A stretch of DNA of 64,000 bases from JAYPWI01 sp038135065 (GCA_038135065.1 JAYPWI010000002.1:124001-188000), one strand, 5' to 3'. Positions 32,245-43,080 are shown, numbered from the stretch's first letter. A program made the numbers and translations. Notes: a model not told the origin generated them from the letters alone.

Positions 32245-33009
32245 TCAGAACGCCCCGTGGCGGCCGGCCCCGTCACGGAATTTGGTCGCTCCTCGTCGGG
32301 TTTCGCCGCTGGCGATGACCTCCCGACCCAGGAGGGTCTCGTGGATGAGAGCGGAATCGAGGGGCATGCCCCACTGCTCGTAGGAGGAGCGCCGATCGGC
32401 TCGGAGGCAGCGCTGGGGGAACTCGGCCAGGTCGTTGGCCAGCTCGAGGGCGGCACGCAGGGCGTCCCCCGGCTCGACCAGGCGGTTGGCGAGACCCATG
32501 GACAGGGCTTCGGGACCCTCGACGGCTCGCCCGGTGAGGATCATGTCAAGGGCATGGCTGTGCCCGATGAGGCGGGGAAGACGCACCGTGCCCCCGTCGA
32601 CCAGGGGTACCCCCCACCGGCGGCAGTAGACCCCGAACACAGCGTCGCGGGCGGCCACCCTGAGGTCACACCACACCGCCAGCTCGAGCCCACCGGCCAC
32701 GGCGTACCCCTCCACCGCGGCAATGACGGGCTTGGAGAGCAACATCCGGGTGGGGCCCATGGGGCCGTCGCCGTCGACCTCCACCACGTTCTCTCCCTCC
32801 CCGGCTGCCACCGCTTGCAGGTCGCCGCCTGCGCAGAAGACCCCCGAGGATCCGGTGAGCACGGCCACGCTGCGATCGGGGTCGCCATCAAAGCGCCGGA
32901 AGGCGTCGGCCAGGGCGGCCGCCGTCGTGGCATCGACCGCATTGCGTCGGTCGGGTCGGTCGATGGTGACGATGGCAACCGGCCCCTCGGTCTCGTAGTG
33001 CACGGTCAT
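32245..33009 (-). CDS. Crotonase/enoyl-CoA hydratase family protein
   Basis: A 254-residue crotonase. The oxyanion-hole segments are CAGGDLQAV and GYAVAGGLELAVWCDL, the latter retaining the first catalytic Glu position (GLELA). The second Glu of true hydratases is missing: the equivalent region reads VYCRRWGVPLVDGG. This CRRWGVP subgroup is widespread in actinobacteria, and its reaction (hydratase, isomerase or other) is unproven. The ATG at 33009 follows AGGAGG. It is divergent from the rhodanese across 42 bp. Confidence 0.88.
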   Translation of the reverse strand: MTVHYETEGPVAIVTIDRPDRRNAVDATTAAALADAFRRFDGDPDRSVAVLTGSSGVFCAGGDLQAVAAGEGENVVEVDGDGPMGPTRMLLSKPVIAAVEGYAVAGGLELAVWCDLRVAARDAVFGVYCRRWGVPLVDGGTVRLPRLIGHSHALDMILTGRAVEGPEALSMGLANRLVEPGDALRAALELANDLAEFPQRCLRADRRSSYEQWGMPLDSALIHETLLGREVIASGETRRGATKFRDGAGRHGAF

Positions 33010-33038
33010 GTCCGTCCTCCTTCGGTGCTGCGGGACCC

Positions 33039-33044
33039 TAGGGT
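33039..33044 (+). promoter_or_regulatory. Putative -10 element (leaderless) of the rhodanese gene
   Basis: TAGGGT, then 7 nt (GGCCGCC), then the ATG at 33052. Confidence 0.5.
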
Positions 33045-33051
33045 GGCCGCC

Positions 33052-33903
33052 ATGGAATCTCTGGTCAGCACAGCATGGCTCGCCGATCACCTCGACGACC
33101 CCGATCTCCGCATCCTGGAGTGCACGGTCCACCTGCGGCCCGGTGATGGAGGGTTTGTGGCCGAATCCATGTTCGATACTTGGGCGCAGGGCCACATCCC
33201 CAACTCTGCCTACGCCGATCTCACCACCGATCTCAGCGACCCGGACAGCGATCTGCGCTTCACCATGCCCACGCCCGAACGGTTCGCAGCGGCGATGGAG
33301 GCTCTGGGGGTGGGGGAAGGAACCCGGGTGGTGCTCTACGACCGGCGGATGACCATGTGGGCCACCCGGGTCTTCTGGATGTTGCGGGCCTTCGGCTTCG
33401 AACAGTGCGCCGTTCTCGACGGCGGGTGGAAGTCCTGGACCGGGGAGGGGCGGCCGGTGTCGACTGCGTCGGCACCCCAGTACCTCGACGCCTCCTTCGA
33501 GGCTCGACCCCGCCCGGAGATGATCGCCGAGCTGGCAGCCGTGCAGGCCGCCGTCGGCGACGGTTCGACATGCATCGTCAACGCCCTGTCCCCTCAGAAC
33601 CACGACGGCACCGACCTCAGCTACGGCCGGGCGGGCCACATCCCGGGGGCCAGCAACGTTTTTGCCGTGTCGCTGGTCGATGCTGACACCCAGCGGTTCC
33701 TGGCCCGGGACACCCTGGCCGCCATGTTCGATCACCTACCTGCCGAAGGGCCGATCATCACCTATTGCGGCGGGGGCATTGCCGCCACCAGCGACGCCTT
33801 CGTCCTCACCGAACTGCTGGGGCGCCGGGAGGTGTCGGTGTACGACGGTTCGTTGAGCGAGTGGACTCGTGACCCCGAGCGACCGCTGGTGGTCGACGGC
33901 TGA
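33052..33903 (+). CDS. Two-domain rhodanese (thiosulfate/3-mercaptopyruvate sulfurtransferase)
   Basis: A 283-residue sulfurtransferase with two rhodanese domains: an inactive N-terminal one (roughly 1-135; GHIPNSAYADL, VLYDRRMTMWATRVFWMLR) and a C-terminal one with the catalytic Cys in ITYCGGGIAATSDAF. It transfers sulfane sulfur from thiosulfate or mercaptopyruvate to acceptors such as cyanide or thiols. The loop CGGGIAA differs from the CRxGxR loop of thiosulfate rhodanese and is nearer the CGSGVTA of mercaptopyruvate enzymes, so the donor is uncertain. The start is supported by TAGGGT seven bases upstream. Confidence 0.9.
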   Translation: MESLVSTAWLADHLDDPDLRILECTVHLRPGDGGFVAESMFDTWAQGHIPNSAYADLTTDLSDPDSDLRFTMPTPERFAAAMEALGVGEGTRVVLYDRRMTMWATRVFWMLRAFGFEQCAVLDGGWKSWTGEGRPVSTASAPQYLDASFEARPRPEMIAELAAVQAAVGDGSTCIVNALSPQNHDGTDLSYGRAGHIPGASNVFAVSLVDADTQRFLARDTLAAMFDHLPAEGPIITYCGGGIAATSDAFVLTELLGRREVSVYDGSLSEWTRDPERPLVVDG

Positions 33904-33930
33904 CGGGTCGCTGATCGACCCCGGCCCTGG

Positions 33931-34728
33931 TCAGGCGAAGTTCGGGCGGCGCTTCTCGACGATGGCCGCCCTGCCTTCCCGGACGTCGGAGCCGGTGAAG
34001 CCCAACATCTCGAGGGCCACCGAGGTGTCGAAGGTGGGGCCGGCCATGCGCAGCCAGTTGTTCAGGCTGTACTTGGTCCACATGATGGCCGATTGGCTGC
34101 CCGCTGCGAGCTTGCGAGCGACCTCGTAGGCCTTGTCCACCACCTGATCGTCGTCGACGCACAGGCTGGCCAGTCCCATGGCTTCGGCCTCCTCGCCCGT
34201 CATCGAGTCGCAGGTGAGCAGGTAGTACTTCGACTTGGCCATGCCGCACAGCAGGGGCCAGATCACTGCGGCATGGTCGCCGGCGGCCACCCCCCGCGTG
34301 GTGTGGCCGTCGAGGATGCGGGCGTTGCGGCCGATCACCGAGATATCGGCCATGAAGGCCGCCGCCAAGCCAGCTCCGACGGCGGTGCCTTCGATGGCCG
34401 AGATGATCACCTTGGAGCAATTGATCATGTTGTAGACGATGTCCCGGGCCTCCCTCCACGCGTGCATCCGGAAGTCGGCATCGTCGATGATGCGTTCGAT
34501 CATGGCCAGATCGCCACCGGCGGAAAAGGTGCCGTTCGCTCCCCGGATCACGGCCACCCGGGTGTCGGGGTCGGTGTCGACGGCCCGCCAGACGTCGGCC
34601 AGTGCCAGGTGCTTCCCCTCGTCGACCGCGTTCATCTTGCCCGGGGTGTCGATGCAGATGTCGAGGATTCCGTCCTCGTCGGGACCCGTAATGGTCAGTG
34701 CAGAGAAGTCGGCGTAGCGATCGGTCAT
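33931..34728 (-). CDS. Crotonase/enoyl-CoA hydratase family protein
   Basis: A 265-residue crotonase. FSAGGDLAMIE and GTAVGAGLAAAFMADI mark the oxyanion hole. The first catalytic Glu is replaced by Ala (GLAAAF), so ordinary hydratase chemistry is doubtful; the subgroup with ILDGHTTRGVAAGDHA is common in actinobacteria and uncharacterised. Its C-terminal EKRRPNFA is nearly the same as the fragment at the left edge of the window, suggesting paralogy. TAGGTT sits 8 nt before the ATG at 34728. It converges on the rhodanese gene. Confidence 0.88.
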   Translation of the reverse strand: MTDRYADFSALTITGPDEDGILDICIDTPGKMNAVDEGKHLALADVWRAVDTDPDTRVAVIRGANGTFSAGGDLAMIERIIDDADFRMHAWREARDIVYNMINCSKVIISAIEGTAVGAGLAAAFMADISVIGRNARILDGHTTRGVAAGDHAAVIWPLLCGMAKSKYYLLTCDSMTGEEAEAMGLASLCVDDDQVVDKAYEVARKLAAGSQSAIMWTKYSLNNWLRMAGPTFDTSVALEMLGFTGSDVREGRAAIVEKRRPNFA

Positions 34729-34736
34729 GGGCAGTG

Positions 34737-34742
34737 AACCTA
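34737..34742 (-). promoter_or_regulatory. Putative -10 element (leaderless) of the crotonase gene
   Basis: TAGGTT on the minus strand, 8 nt from the ATG at 34728. Confidence 0.45.
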
Positions 34743-34813
34743 GTTGGTGAGGTCGGGGCGATGTCCCATCGTGGGATCCGAATGGATGCGCGGTGGAGGG
34801 CGTCTACTGCGCG

Positions 34814-35245
34814 TCAGCCCATCAGGGAGTCGCGTTCCCGCTCACCCCGCAGGACCTCGGCCACCATCCGGATCTGCTCAGGATGACCGAACGTCCGCTC
34901 CCATGGGTGGAGTAGGCGGTCGCGCCCGTACCGGGGAATGACGTGGACATGGAAGTGGAACTGCGATTGGTCGGCATGGGCCCCGTTGTTGTTCAACAGG
35001 TTCACCCCGAGGGGTTGGAGGCGTTCTTTCATCACGTGAGCAACTGCTCGGCACGCCTGCATGACATGGGCTGCATCGTCGTCGTCGAGATCCCAGACGT
35101 CGACGACGTGTCGTTTGGGGACGACAAGGCAGTGTCCGGGGGTCATCGGGAGCAGGTCCATGAAGGCGAGGGCGTGCTCGTCCTCGTGGACCTGCTGCGA
35201 TGGCGACGTCCCGGCAACGATCGAACAGAAGGTGCATCCGGCCAC
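34814..35245 (-). CDS. HIT family nucleotide hydrolase
   Basis: A 143-residue histidine-triad protein with the catalytic motif FHFHVHVIPRY (HxHxH) and the N-terminal CTFCSIVAG segment typical of Hint/HIT proteins. These hydrolyse AMP-lysine, AMP-NH2 or dinucleoside polyphosphates. The GTG at 35245 was chosen because TACCCT is 8 nt upstream and the family begins two or three residues before CxFC. An in-frame ATG at 35269 would add eight residues and share its CATG with the divergent acyltransferase. No partner gene suggests a specific substrate. Confidence 0.88.
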   Translation of the reverse strand: MAGCTFCSIVAGTSPSQQVHEDEHALAFMDLLPMTPGHCLVVPKRHVVDVWDLDDDDAAHVMQACRAVAHVMKERLQPLGVNLLNNNGAHADQSQFHFHVHVIPRYGRDRLLHPWERTFGHPEQIRMVAEVLRGERERDSLMG

Positions 35246-35253
35246 GACTGGCG

Positions 35254-35259
35254 AGGGTA
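35254..35259 (-). promoter_or_regulatory. Putative -10 element (leaderless) of the HIT gene
   Basis: TACCCT on the minus strand, 8 nt before GTG 35245, inside a 22-bp spacer shared with the divergent acyltransferase gene. Confidence 0.45.
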
Positions 35260-35267
35260 GTGCCCAC

Positions 35268-36341
35268 ATGGAACGCTTCACCGCCGTGAGCCCGCCCCGC
35301 ACCGTCGCCACCCGGCGTCGCTCGATGATCCTTCGCCGCTGCGTGACCCTTCCGGCAGCCCTGATCGGGTTCCCCATCCTGGTGCTGGTCTCACCGGCCC
35401 TGGCCGTTGTGACGATCATCGTCGACCTCGTGGTGGCCCCGCGTCGCTTCCCGACCACACGACTGCTGCTGGCAGTGGCCGGTTATGCAGCCATCACGGT
35501 CGCCACGCAGGTGTGCGTCGCGGCGGTATGGGCGTGGAGCCTGTTCGGCCTACGGAACTGGCACCACGCCAACCAGGACCGTCTGGCTCGCATGACCCGG
35601 TTGTGGGTGGCGGTGGTGAGTCGCTGGTTCGGATCGACCCTTGGCTATCGCCTCGAGGTGGACGGGGACGAGCTCCTGAGCGGCGGCCCGCTCCGCGTCT
35701 GCGCCCGACACCCGTCGATCTTCGATTCGTTCCTGGCTCCCCTGTTGGTGACCCGGGACGGAGGTTTGGGCATCCGCGTGGTGTTGATGAGAGAACTCCG
35801 CCTGGAACCCAATCTGGACATGGTCGCCCATCGGGCACCGCATCACTTCGTGGAGCGCTCGGGGGTGAATCCCGAAGCGGAAATCGAGGCGATCGCCCGA
35901 CTGGCCAAGGATCTACCGACTGACTGCGCAGTGATCATCTTTCCCGAAGGGCGTTTGTTCCGACCCGAGGTGCGGGCCCGGATACTGGCTCGTCTCGAGG
36001 CCAGCGATCCCGAGGCCGCAGCTCGGGCCCGCGAATTGGACCACCTGCTGCCGCCCAGGGTCGGCGGGCCTCAGGCGCTCCTCGAGGCTGCGCCCCACGG
36101 CACCGACGTGGTGTTCGTCGGGCATGTGGGATACGAGGGCCTCACCGATCCGCGGACGCTGTGGCGTTCCATCCCCCTCGCCCTACCGATCGAGGTGAGA
36201 GCGGTCCGGCACAGGTCGGCGGAGATTCCGGTGACCCACAACGACAGGATCCAGTGGGTGCACGATCGCTGGCGGGAGATGGACTGCTGGGTCGGCGAAC
36301 GACAGGCCCGCCGCCGAGGTCTCAGCTGCGGCGGAGGGTGA
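35268..36341 (+). CDS. Membrane-associated PlsC-type acyltransferase
   Basis: A 357-residue protein with two N-terminal hydrophobic segments (LPAALIGFPILVLVSPALAVVTI and LLLAVAGYAAITVATQVCVAAVW) and a lysophospholipid acyltransferase domain. The catalytic motif HxxxxD is ARHPSIFDSFLAP and the FPEGR motif is IFPEGRLFRP. The likely reaction is acyl transfer to a glycerophospholipid or other lipid acceptor at the inner membrane. The ATG at 35268 has a weak GAGGGT about 9 nt upstream. Its last 20 bp overlap the convergent coaA gene. The acceptor is unknown. Confidence 0.85.
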   Translation: MERFTAVSPPRTVATRRRSMILRRCVTLPAALIGFPILVLVSPALAVVTIIVDLVVAPRRFPTTRLLLAVAGYAAITVATQVCVAAVWAWSLFGLRNWHHANQDRLARMTRLWVAVVSRWFGSTLGYRLEVDGDELLSGGPLRVCARHPSIFDSFLAPLLVTRDGGLGIRVVLMRELRLEPNLDMVAHRAPHHFVERSGVNPEAEIEAIARLAKDLPTDCAVIIFPEGRLFRPEVRARILARLEASDPEAAARARELDHLLPPRVGGPQALLEAAPHGTDVVFVGHVGYEGLTDPRTLWRSIPLALPIEVRAVRHRSAEIPVTHNDRIQWVHDRWREMDCWVGERQARRRGLSCGGG

Positions 36342-37257
36342 CCCGCTCGATCCGATGATCGGCGCCCTTGTGGAGCACCAGGTCGGCCCGGGCCCTGGTG
36401 GGCAGGATGTTCTCTAGGAGGTTCGGGAGGTTGATCGAGCGCCAGATGGTTCGTGCCACAGCCTCGGCTGCGTCCTCGGGCAGATGGGCGAAGCGGCTGA
36501 AGTACGCGCTCTGCTCTCGGAATGCAGTTGCACGAAGTTGTTGGAATCGTTCGACGTACCACGACTCGAGGTCGTCAGCCTCGGCATCGACATAGATGGT
36601 GAAGTCGAAGAAGTCCGAGACGAACGGGGTGCTTTCGGGGGATCCGGTCTGCAGGACGTTCAGCCCCTCGACGATGAGGATGTCGGGCTGTTCCACCACC
36701 TGGACCTCGTCGGTGATGTCGTAGGTGATGTGGGAGTACACGGGTGCCTCGACCTGTTCCTGACCGCTGGTCACCAGTTGCAAGAAGTCGACGAGAGCGC
36801 CGCGTCGATAGGACTCCGGAAACCCCTTGCGTCCCAAGATCCCCCGCTCTTCGAGTTCGGCGTTGGGGAGCAGGAAGCCATCGGTCGTGAGAAGGTCGAC
36901 CTTCGGGTGATCGGGCCAGGCGGCCAGCACGGCTTGCAGGATGCGAGCCGTGGTGCTCTTGCCCGCTGACACGCTGCCAGCGATGCCGATCAGATACGGA
37001 CGTGACGGCTGTGCTCGCCCGAAGAAGCGGGAGATGTCGCTGCGCAGTCGGCAGGCGGCCTGGACCCGCAGGTTCAGCAGCCGGGACAGGGGAAGATAGA
37101 CGTCTCGCACTCCCTCGACGCTGACCGGTTCGACTCGACCGCTCAGCTCACGGATGTCGTCCTCCGACAGGGGGAGAGGGGTGCTGTCCCTCATGCACGA
37201 CCACTGGTCACGGCTGAAGGTGAGGTGTTCCGATGCGTCGGCGGGCCCAGCCACCAC
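36322..37257 (-). CDS. coaA: Type I pantothenate kinase
   Basis: A 311-residue kinase catalysing the first step of CoA synthesis. The P-loop is GIAGSVSAGKSTTARIL, and LLTTDGFLLPNAELEERGILGRKGFPESYR, PVYSHITYDI and ILIVEGLNVLQTG are all diagnostic of prokaryotic CoaA. The conserved opening HLTFSRDQWSCMRDSTPL requires a start upstream of the ATG in that segment. GTG 37257 gives the family length of about 310, but lacks a clear ribosome binding site and GTG 37254 is equally possible. Its end overlaps the acyltransferase by 20 bp. Confidence 0.93.
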   Translation of the reverse strand: MVAGPADASEHLTFSRDQWSCMRDSTPLPLSEDDIRELSGRVEPVSVEGVRDVYLPLSRLLNLRVQAACRLRSDISRFFGRAQPSRPYLIGIAGSVSAGKSTTARILQAVLAAWPDHPKVDLLTTDGFLLPNAELEERGILGRKGFPESYRRGALVDFLQLVTSGQEQVEAPVYSHITYDITDEVQVVEQPDILIVEGLNVLQTGSPESTPFVSDFFDFTIYVDAEADDLESWYVERFQQLRATAFREQSAYFSRFAHLPEDAAEAVARTIWRSINLPNLLENILPTRARADLVLHKGADHRIERVTLRRS

Positions 37258-37328
37258 AACAGGATGGTTCCCACGCGAGGGTTGCTGCAACTGATCTCGC
37301 GTTCGGTAACGACCGTTGGTTCGGTGAA

Positions 37329-38537
37329 TCAGGATCCAGCGAGCGACCCGGTCGGGGTGAACATCCCGCGCCGCCAGCGCCGAGGGGTGCAGATCAGGGC
37401 GCGCGGGTAGTCCTCGAACATCCACCGGGCGAAGTGCCGCCGCGTCCAGTCCGAGGTGTCCACGAGGCGGAGGGCGGATTCGGCGGCCCACCGTCGTGCG
37501 AGTAGTGAGCTGAGCACCCGGGCCATGCGGTCGTCGGCTCGGAGGTTCCGGGCGATCAGCGTTCGGTACCGAGAGGCGACGACACCGGTCGGACCTCCTC
37601 CAGCTATCGCAGTGGCAGCCAAGCGGCCTGTCTCGAGGGCCTGTCCGATGCCTTCGCCGGTCATGGGGTCGGTAGCGGCTGCAGCATCACCGACGAACAG
37701 CACCCGCCCTGCTGTCAGGTCGAGGTCGCCGATGCGGGCCGGGATGGGCCATGCTCGGTAGGGGCTCTGCGGTGTCAGCTCGCCGAGGACCGCGCGGATG
37801 TGGGGCCGTTCGAGCAGTTCGGCCCAGGTTCGGGCGAAGTCCTTGCCCGACAGGGCGTCACCCCGCACGATTCCGTAGCCCACGTTGACGACTCCCCCGG
37901 GAAGGGGAAACGACCACGCATACCCAGGCAACAGGTCAGGTTCGAACCAGACCCACTGATCGCGTGATCCTTCCCCGGTGGAAGTGAAGTACTGACGGGC
38001 TGCGTGCCAATCACCTCGATATCCGCTCTGGGCGGTGCCCGTCGCCTTGCGGACAGCCGACCACATCCCGTCGGCCGCAATGAGCCAGCGGGTGGACATT
38101 GTCGAACCATCGGACAGTTCGAGGCTGACGTGGCCCTCCCGTTCGCGCTGGGTGAGACCGACGAAGCCCAGGCCCTGCCGCACGTCCACCCCGGCCTCGC
38201 CTGCACTGACTACTAGATGATGATCGAGTTCCATACGAGACACGACCGCCGAATGATGTCCACCGTCGGCGGGCATGGGGAGGGTCAACTGCCGACCCCT
38301 CGGGCTGCGGAGCCGAACGCGCTCGACGGGCTGCCAGGAAGCGGCGCGGCGAGGGTCGATGCCCAAGTGCTCGAGCTCGCCCAAGGCGAGGGCCGTCAGG
38401 CCGTCGCCACAGGTCTTGTCCCTCGGAAACGTTGCCCGGTCGATGACGAGGACATCCAGGCCAGCTCGGGCAGCGGTGAGTGCGGCCGCAATCCCTGCGG
38501 GGCCTGCACCGACCACGGTCACGTCGATGGTGGACAC
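37329..38537 (-). CDS. Geranylgeranyl reductase family FAD-dependent oxidoreductase
   Basis: A 402-residue flavoprotein of the geranylgeranyl/digeranylgeranylglycerophospholipid reductase family, whose actinobacterial members saturate isoprenyl chains, for example of menaquinone. FAD binding is seen at VVGAGPAGIAAALTAARAG with the family-specific DKTCGDGLTALAL, and a second nucleotide motif VLFVGDAAAATDPMTGEGIGQALETG. Start GTG 38537 has TACCCT seven bases upstream. It follows phoD by 14 bp, yet this local promoter would allow separate expression. Menaquinone saturation is the likeliest role but is inferred. Confidence 0.88.
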   Translation of the reverse strand: MSTIDVTVVGAGPAGIAAALTAARAGLDVLVIDRATFPRDKTCGDGLTALALGELEHLGIDPRRAASWQPVERVRLRSPRGRQLTLPMPADGGHHSAVVSRMELDHHLVVSAGEAGVDVRQGLGFVGLTQREREGHVSLELSDGSTMSTRWLIAADGMWSAVRKATGTAQSGYRGDWHAARQYFTSTGEGSRDQWVWFEPDLLPGYAWSFPLPGGVVNVGYGIVRGDALSGKDFARTWAELLERPHIRAVLGELTPQSPYRAWPIPARIGDLDLTAGRVLFVGDAAAATDPMTGEGIGQALETGRLAATAIAGGGPTGVVASRYRTLIARNLRADDRMARVLSSLLARRWAAESALRLVDTSDWTRRHFARWMFEDYPRALICTPRRWRRGMFTPTGSLAGS

Positions 38538-38544
38538 GGCCAGG

Positions 38545-38550
38545 AGGGTA
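38545..38550 (-). promoter_or_regulatory. Putative -10 element (leaderless) of the geranylgeranyl reductase-like gene
   Basis: TACCCT on the minus strand, 7 nt before GTG 38537, located directly after the phoD stop codon so that any -35 lies within phoD. Confidence 0.4.
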
Positions 38551-38551
38551 C

Positions 38552-40114
38552 TCAGTCGATAGTGGGAAGCGACCGGCCTGCGCGGACGGTCCAGGTCGCC
38601 GCATCGGTTGCCTCGTCGCCGGGGCGCTGCGCGTCCACCGACCGCAACCGGGCGGTCACCCGATCTCGTTCGATGGTGACGAGAAGGTAGCCGTGTACGT
38701 CCGGCCGAAACAGGCTGAAGCCTCGCGACGCGCCGAGGACCAGTCGCAGCCCCAACGCCACAGTGGGGTCCATGCGTGTGGTGACCGAGGGAGCCACGAA
38801 CTCGGGGATGGCAACGCCCCCTGCCCGTACCTCTGCCGCAGCAGCGGCGTGGATGTCGCCGCTGAGAACGAGGCTGCGTGGGTTTGTGGCCATACCCGCA
38901 ACCACCCGTTGGCGGGCGACGGGGTATCCGTCCCACTGGTCGTTGTTGATCGCCGTGGTACCGCCCAGGGTCACTGATGTGTCTGCCATGACTGTTGGTT
39001 GGGCGATGATGTCCCAGCGCCCGTCGTCGGCCACCCCCTCCAGGAGCCATCGTTCTTGTGCCTCCCCGAGCATCGTCCGATCAGGGTCTTCGAGGTCCGC
39101 ACACCAGTCGGCGGCCGGTGGGAGGGAACCGGGCCGACAGACCTGGGTCGACCGGTATTGGCGCCCGTCGAGGAGCCACAGGCGGCACAGCTCACCGAGG
39201 TCCAGTCGTCGATGCATGATGAGGCCGCCGCTCGCATCCGGGGGAGGGATCGTGCTCGCCTGCTGCTCCCACCAGGCTCGGTAGGCACTGGGCCTGCGCT
39301 GGTCGGATCGGGTGCCAGCGTCGTTCTGGGCGACCTCGTGATCGTCCCAGATGGCCACCAGGGGCGCCGATGCGTGGAGGAGTTGGAGGTCGGGGTCGCG
39401 TCGGTAGGTGCGGTACAGGCGGCGGTAGTCGTCGAGGTCGCTGGGGTCATACATTCCCTGACTGCGCACGAGTGGCGGGGTGCCGGGTCGCCCGTAGATG
39501 TAGTCGCCGAGGTGAACCACCAGGTCCGGTTCGTCCTGGGCCAGCGCACCGAGGGCGGCGAAGGTGCCTTCCTCGAAGTGCTGACAGCTGACCACCCCGA
39601 GTCGAATCGACGTTCCGCGACGGGCCGAGGTTGATGTTCGACCGATCGGGGATCGGTGTCCCTCCCACGTGAACCGGTAGAACAGCGGATCCGGGGGAAG
39701 GCCTGCGACCGATACCCGGAGCGTGTGGCCGTCCTGGCGGAGGGCCTGGGCTGTGCCCTGGGCAATGGGGGCGGAGAATCCGGGGTCGAGGGAGATCTCC
39801 CACGACACGAGGGCATCGCCAGACGTGACAGGCTCGGTGTCCCCGACCAAGGCAGTCCACAACGTCACGACATCAGGACCCGGATCACCACTGCCGACTC
39901 CGTTGGCGAAGGGAGCGGACGCGGGACTATCGACGGACCATGCTGTTGCCGCAGCAGGAGCTGTAGTGGGCGGCTCGGGCCCGACACCTGACGGTTCCGC
40001 CGGTTGAGTCGGCAACGAGGGGCGGGCAGGCGGGGCCACCTCGCCACGGGGCGCCCTGCTGCAGGACGTCAGGATTGCTGCGCCCGACCACGCAACGAAC
40101 CTGCGGCGATCCAC
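38552..40114 (-). CDS. PhoD-like alkaline phosphatase/phosphodiesterase, exported
   Basis: A 520-residue secreted metallophosphatase. The N terminus MDRRRFVAWSGAAILTSC combines a Tat-like RRxF motif with a lipobox-like Cys, so it may be a Tat-exported lipoprotein. A PhoD N-terminal beta-sandwich follows (NGVGSGDPGPDVVTLWTAL), then the catalytic domain with VVHLGDYIYG, AIWDDHEVAQND and LVLSGDIHAA, which supply the Fe/Ca ligands. It likely releases phosphate from phosphomono- or diesters outside the cell. The GTG start lies 1 bp after the VanW stop, indicating one transcript with it. Confidence 0.9.
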   Translation of the reverse strand: MDRRRFVAWSGAAILTSCSRAPRGEVAPPARPSLPTQPAEPSGVGPEPPTTAPAAATAWSVDSPASAPFANGVGSGDPGPDVVTLWTALVGDTEPVTSGDALVSWEISLDPGFSAPIAQGTAQALRQDGHTLRVSVAGLPPDPLFYRFTWEGHRSPIGRTSTSARRGTSIRLGVVSCQHFEEGTFAALGALAQDEPDLVVHLGDYIYGRPGTPPLVRSQGMYDPSDLDDYRRLYRTYRRDPDLQLLHASAPLVAIWDDHEVAQNDAGTRSDQRRPSAYRAWWEQQASTIPPPDASGGLIMHRRLDLGELCRLWLLDGRQYRSTQVCRPGSLPPAADWCADLEDPDRTMLGEAQERWLLEGVADDGRWDIIAQPTVMADTSVTLGGTTAINNDQWDGYPVARQRVVAGMATNPRSLVLSGDIHAAAAAEVRAGGVAIPEFVAPSVTTRMDPTVALGLRLVLGASRGFSLFRPDVHGYLLVTIERDRVTARLRSVDAQRPGDEATDAATWTVRAGRSLPTID

Positions 40115-40115
40115 C

Positions 40116-41924
<1,809 letters not shown>

Positions 41925-41932
41925 GGACACGC

Positions 41933-41938
41933 ATGGTA
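41933..41938 (-). promoter_or_regulatory. Putative -10 element (leaderless) of the vanW-phoD transcript
   Basis: TACCAT on the minus strand, 8 nt before GTG 41924. Confidence 0.4.
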
Positions 41939-42122
41939 CGGCGGCCGGTCCTGCATGAGGTCGCGGCACGGACATCGTCTGTGGGCGAACACTTCAGTCG
42001 TTGGGGGCCGACCGCTCCAAAATCTGCTAGCAAAACCAAGGGCGCTCCCGGGGTACGGCGTTCGAATCATCGTGTGCGCGTCGACCGGGGGGCGTCGCTA
42101 CGCAGGAAGGACGCAATACGTC

Positions 42123-43043
42123 ATGAGCAAGCTGTGCGAAGGCCGGGTTGTCATCGTCACTGGTGGAGCCCGCGGTATCGGGCGTGAGCATTGTCTGATG
42201 CTTGCCGAGCACGGGGCCCGAGTGGTCGTCAACGACCTGGGTGGGGCCCGGGACGGCACGGGATCCGATCTCGGACCGGCAGACGAAGTGGTCGCCGAGA
42301 TTCGCGACATGGGTGGCGAAGCGATCGCCAACGGCGATGACGTGTCGGACTGGGAGGGTGCCCAGCGTCTCGTCAACCAGGCGATCGAAACCTTCGGCGA
42401 TCTTCATGGCGTGGTGAACAACGCCGGCATCCTCCGCGACCGGATGCTGGTCAACATGACCGAGGCAGAGTGGGATGGGGTGATCCAGGTCCACCTCAAG
42501 GGCACCTTTGCCCCGTCGCGGTGGGCCGCCGCGTACTGGCGGGACAAGGCCAAGGCTGGTGAGACGGTCAATGCGTCCATCGTCAACACCAGCTCGGTCT
42601 CGGGCATCTACGGCAACCCGGGTCAGACGAACTACGGGGCGGCCAAGATGGGCATCGCGGCCTTCACCATCATCGCGGCCCGTGAGCTGCAGCGGTACGG
42701 GGTGCGGGTCAACGCAGTTGCCCCCGGCGCCCTCACCAGGATGACCGAGGACCTGGGCATGGGGTCGGCGTCGGAGGAGGACAAGGCTCTCATGCACCCG
42801 CGCTACATCGCCCCGATCGTCACCTGGTTGATGAGTGCCGAATCGGCGGATGTGACAGGTCGCGTCTTCGAAGCCTCAGGACGGCTGCTGGGCATCGCCA
42901 ACACGTGGCACCGAGGGCCCGTGCACGATGCCATCGACGACCCGACTCAGATCGCGGATGTGGCTCGCCAGTTGGTCCGAGACGCCCAGCCCAACTCCGA
43001 CATGCAGGGTGAGCCCTACGATGGCGGCCTCATCGGCGGCTAG
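42123..43043 (+). CDS. SDR family oxidoreductase, 17beta-HSD4 / MFE-2 type
   Basis: A 306-residue SDR of the same class as that at 26287-27189: TGGARGIGREHCLMLAEHGARVVVNDLGG, NNAGILRDRMLVNM, NTSSVSGI and YGAAKMGI. It is expected to dehydrogenate (3R)-hydroxyacyl-CoA. The next gene encodes a MaoC-type hydratase, so the two together reproduce the dehydrogenase and hydratase-2 domains that are fused in eukaryotic MFE-2. GGAAGG lies about 13 nt upstream of the ATG at 42123, rather far for a ribosome binding site. Confidence 0.88.
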   Translation: MSKLCEGRVVIVTGGARGIGREHCLMLAEHGARVVVNDLGGARDGTGSDLGPADEVVAEIRDMGGEAIANGDDVSDWEGAQRLVNQAIETFGDLHGVVNNAGILRDRMLVNMTEAEWDGVIQVHLKGTFAPSRWAAAYWRDKAKAGETVNASIVNTSSVSGIYGNPGQTNYGAAKMGIAAFTIIAARELQRYGVRVNAVAPGALTRMTEDLGMGSASEEDKALMHPRYIAPIVTWLMSAESADVTGRVFEASGRLLGIANTWHRGPVHDAIDDPTQIADVARQLVRDAQPNSDMQGEPYDGGLIGG

Positions 43044-43080
43044 CCGAGCCAGCGACGACGATCACAGCGAGGAGACAACG

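Noticed and set aside
35267..35270. CATG at which divergent HIT and acyltransferase genes would share start-codon bases
   Set aside because: GTG 35245 is a better HIT start: it has TACCCT at 8 nt and the family N terminus. The shared CATG then belongs only to the acyltransferase.
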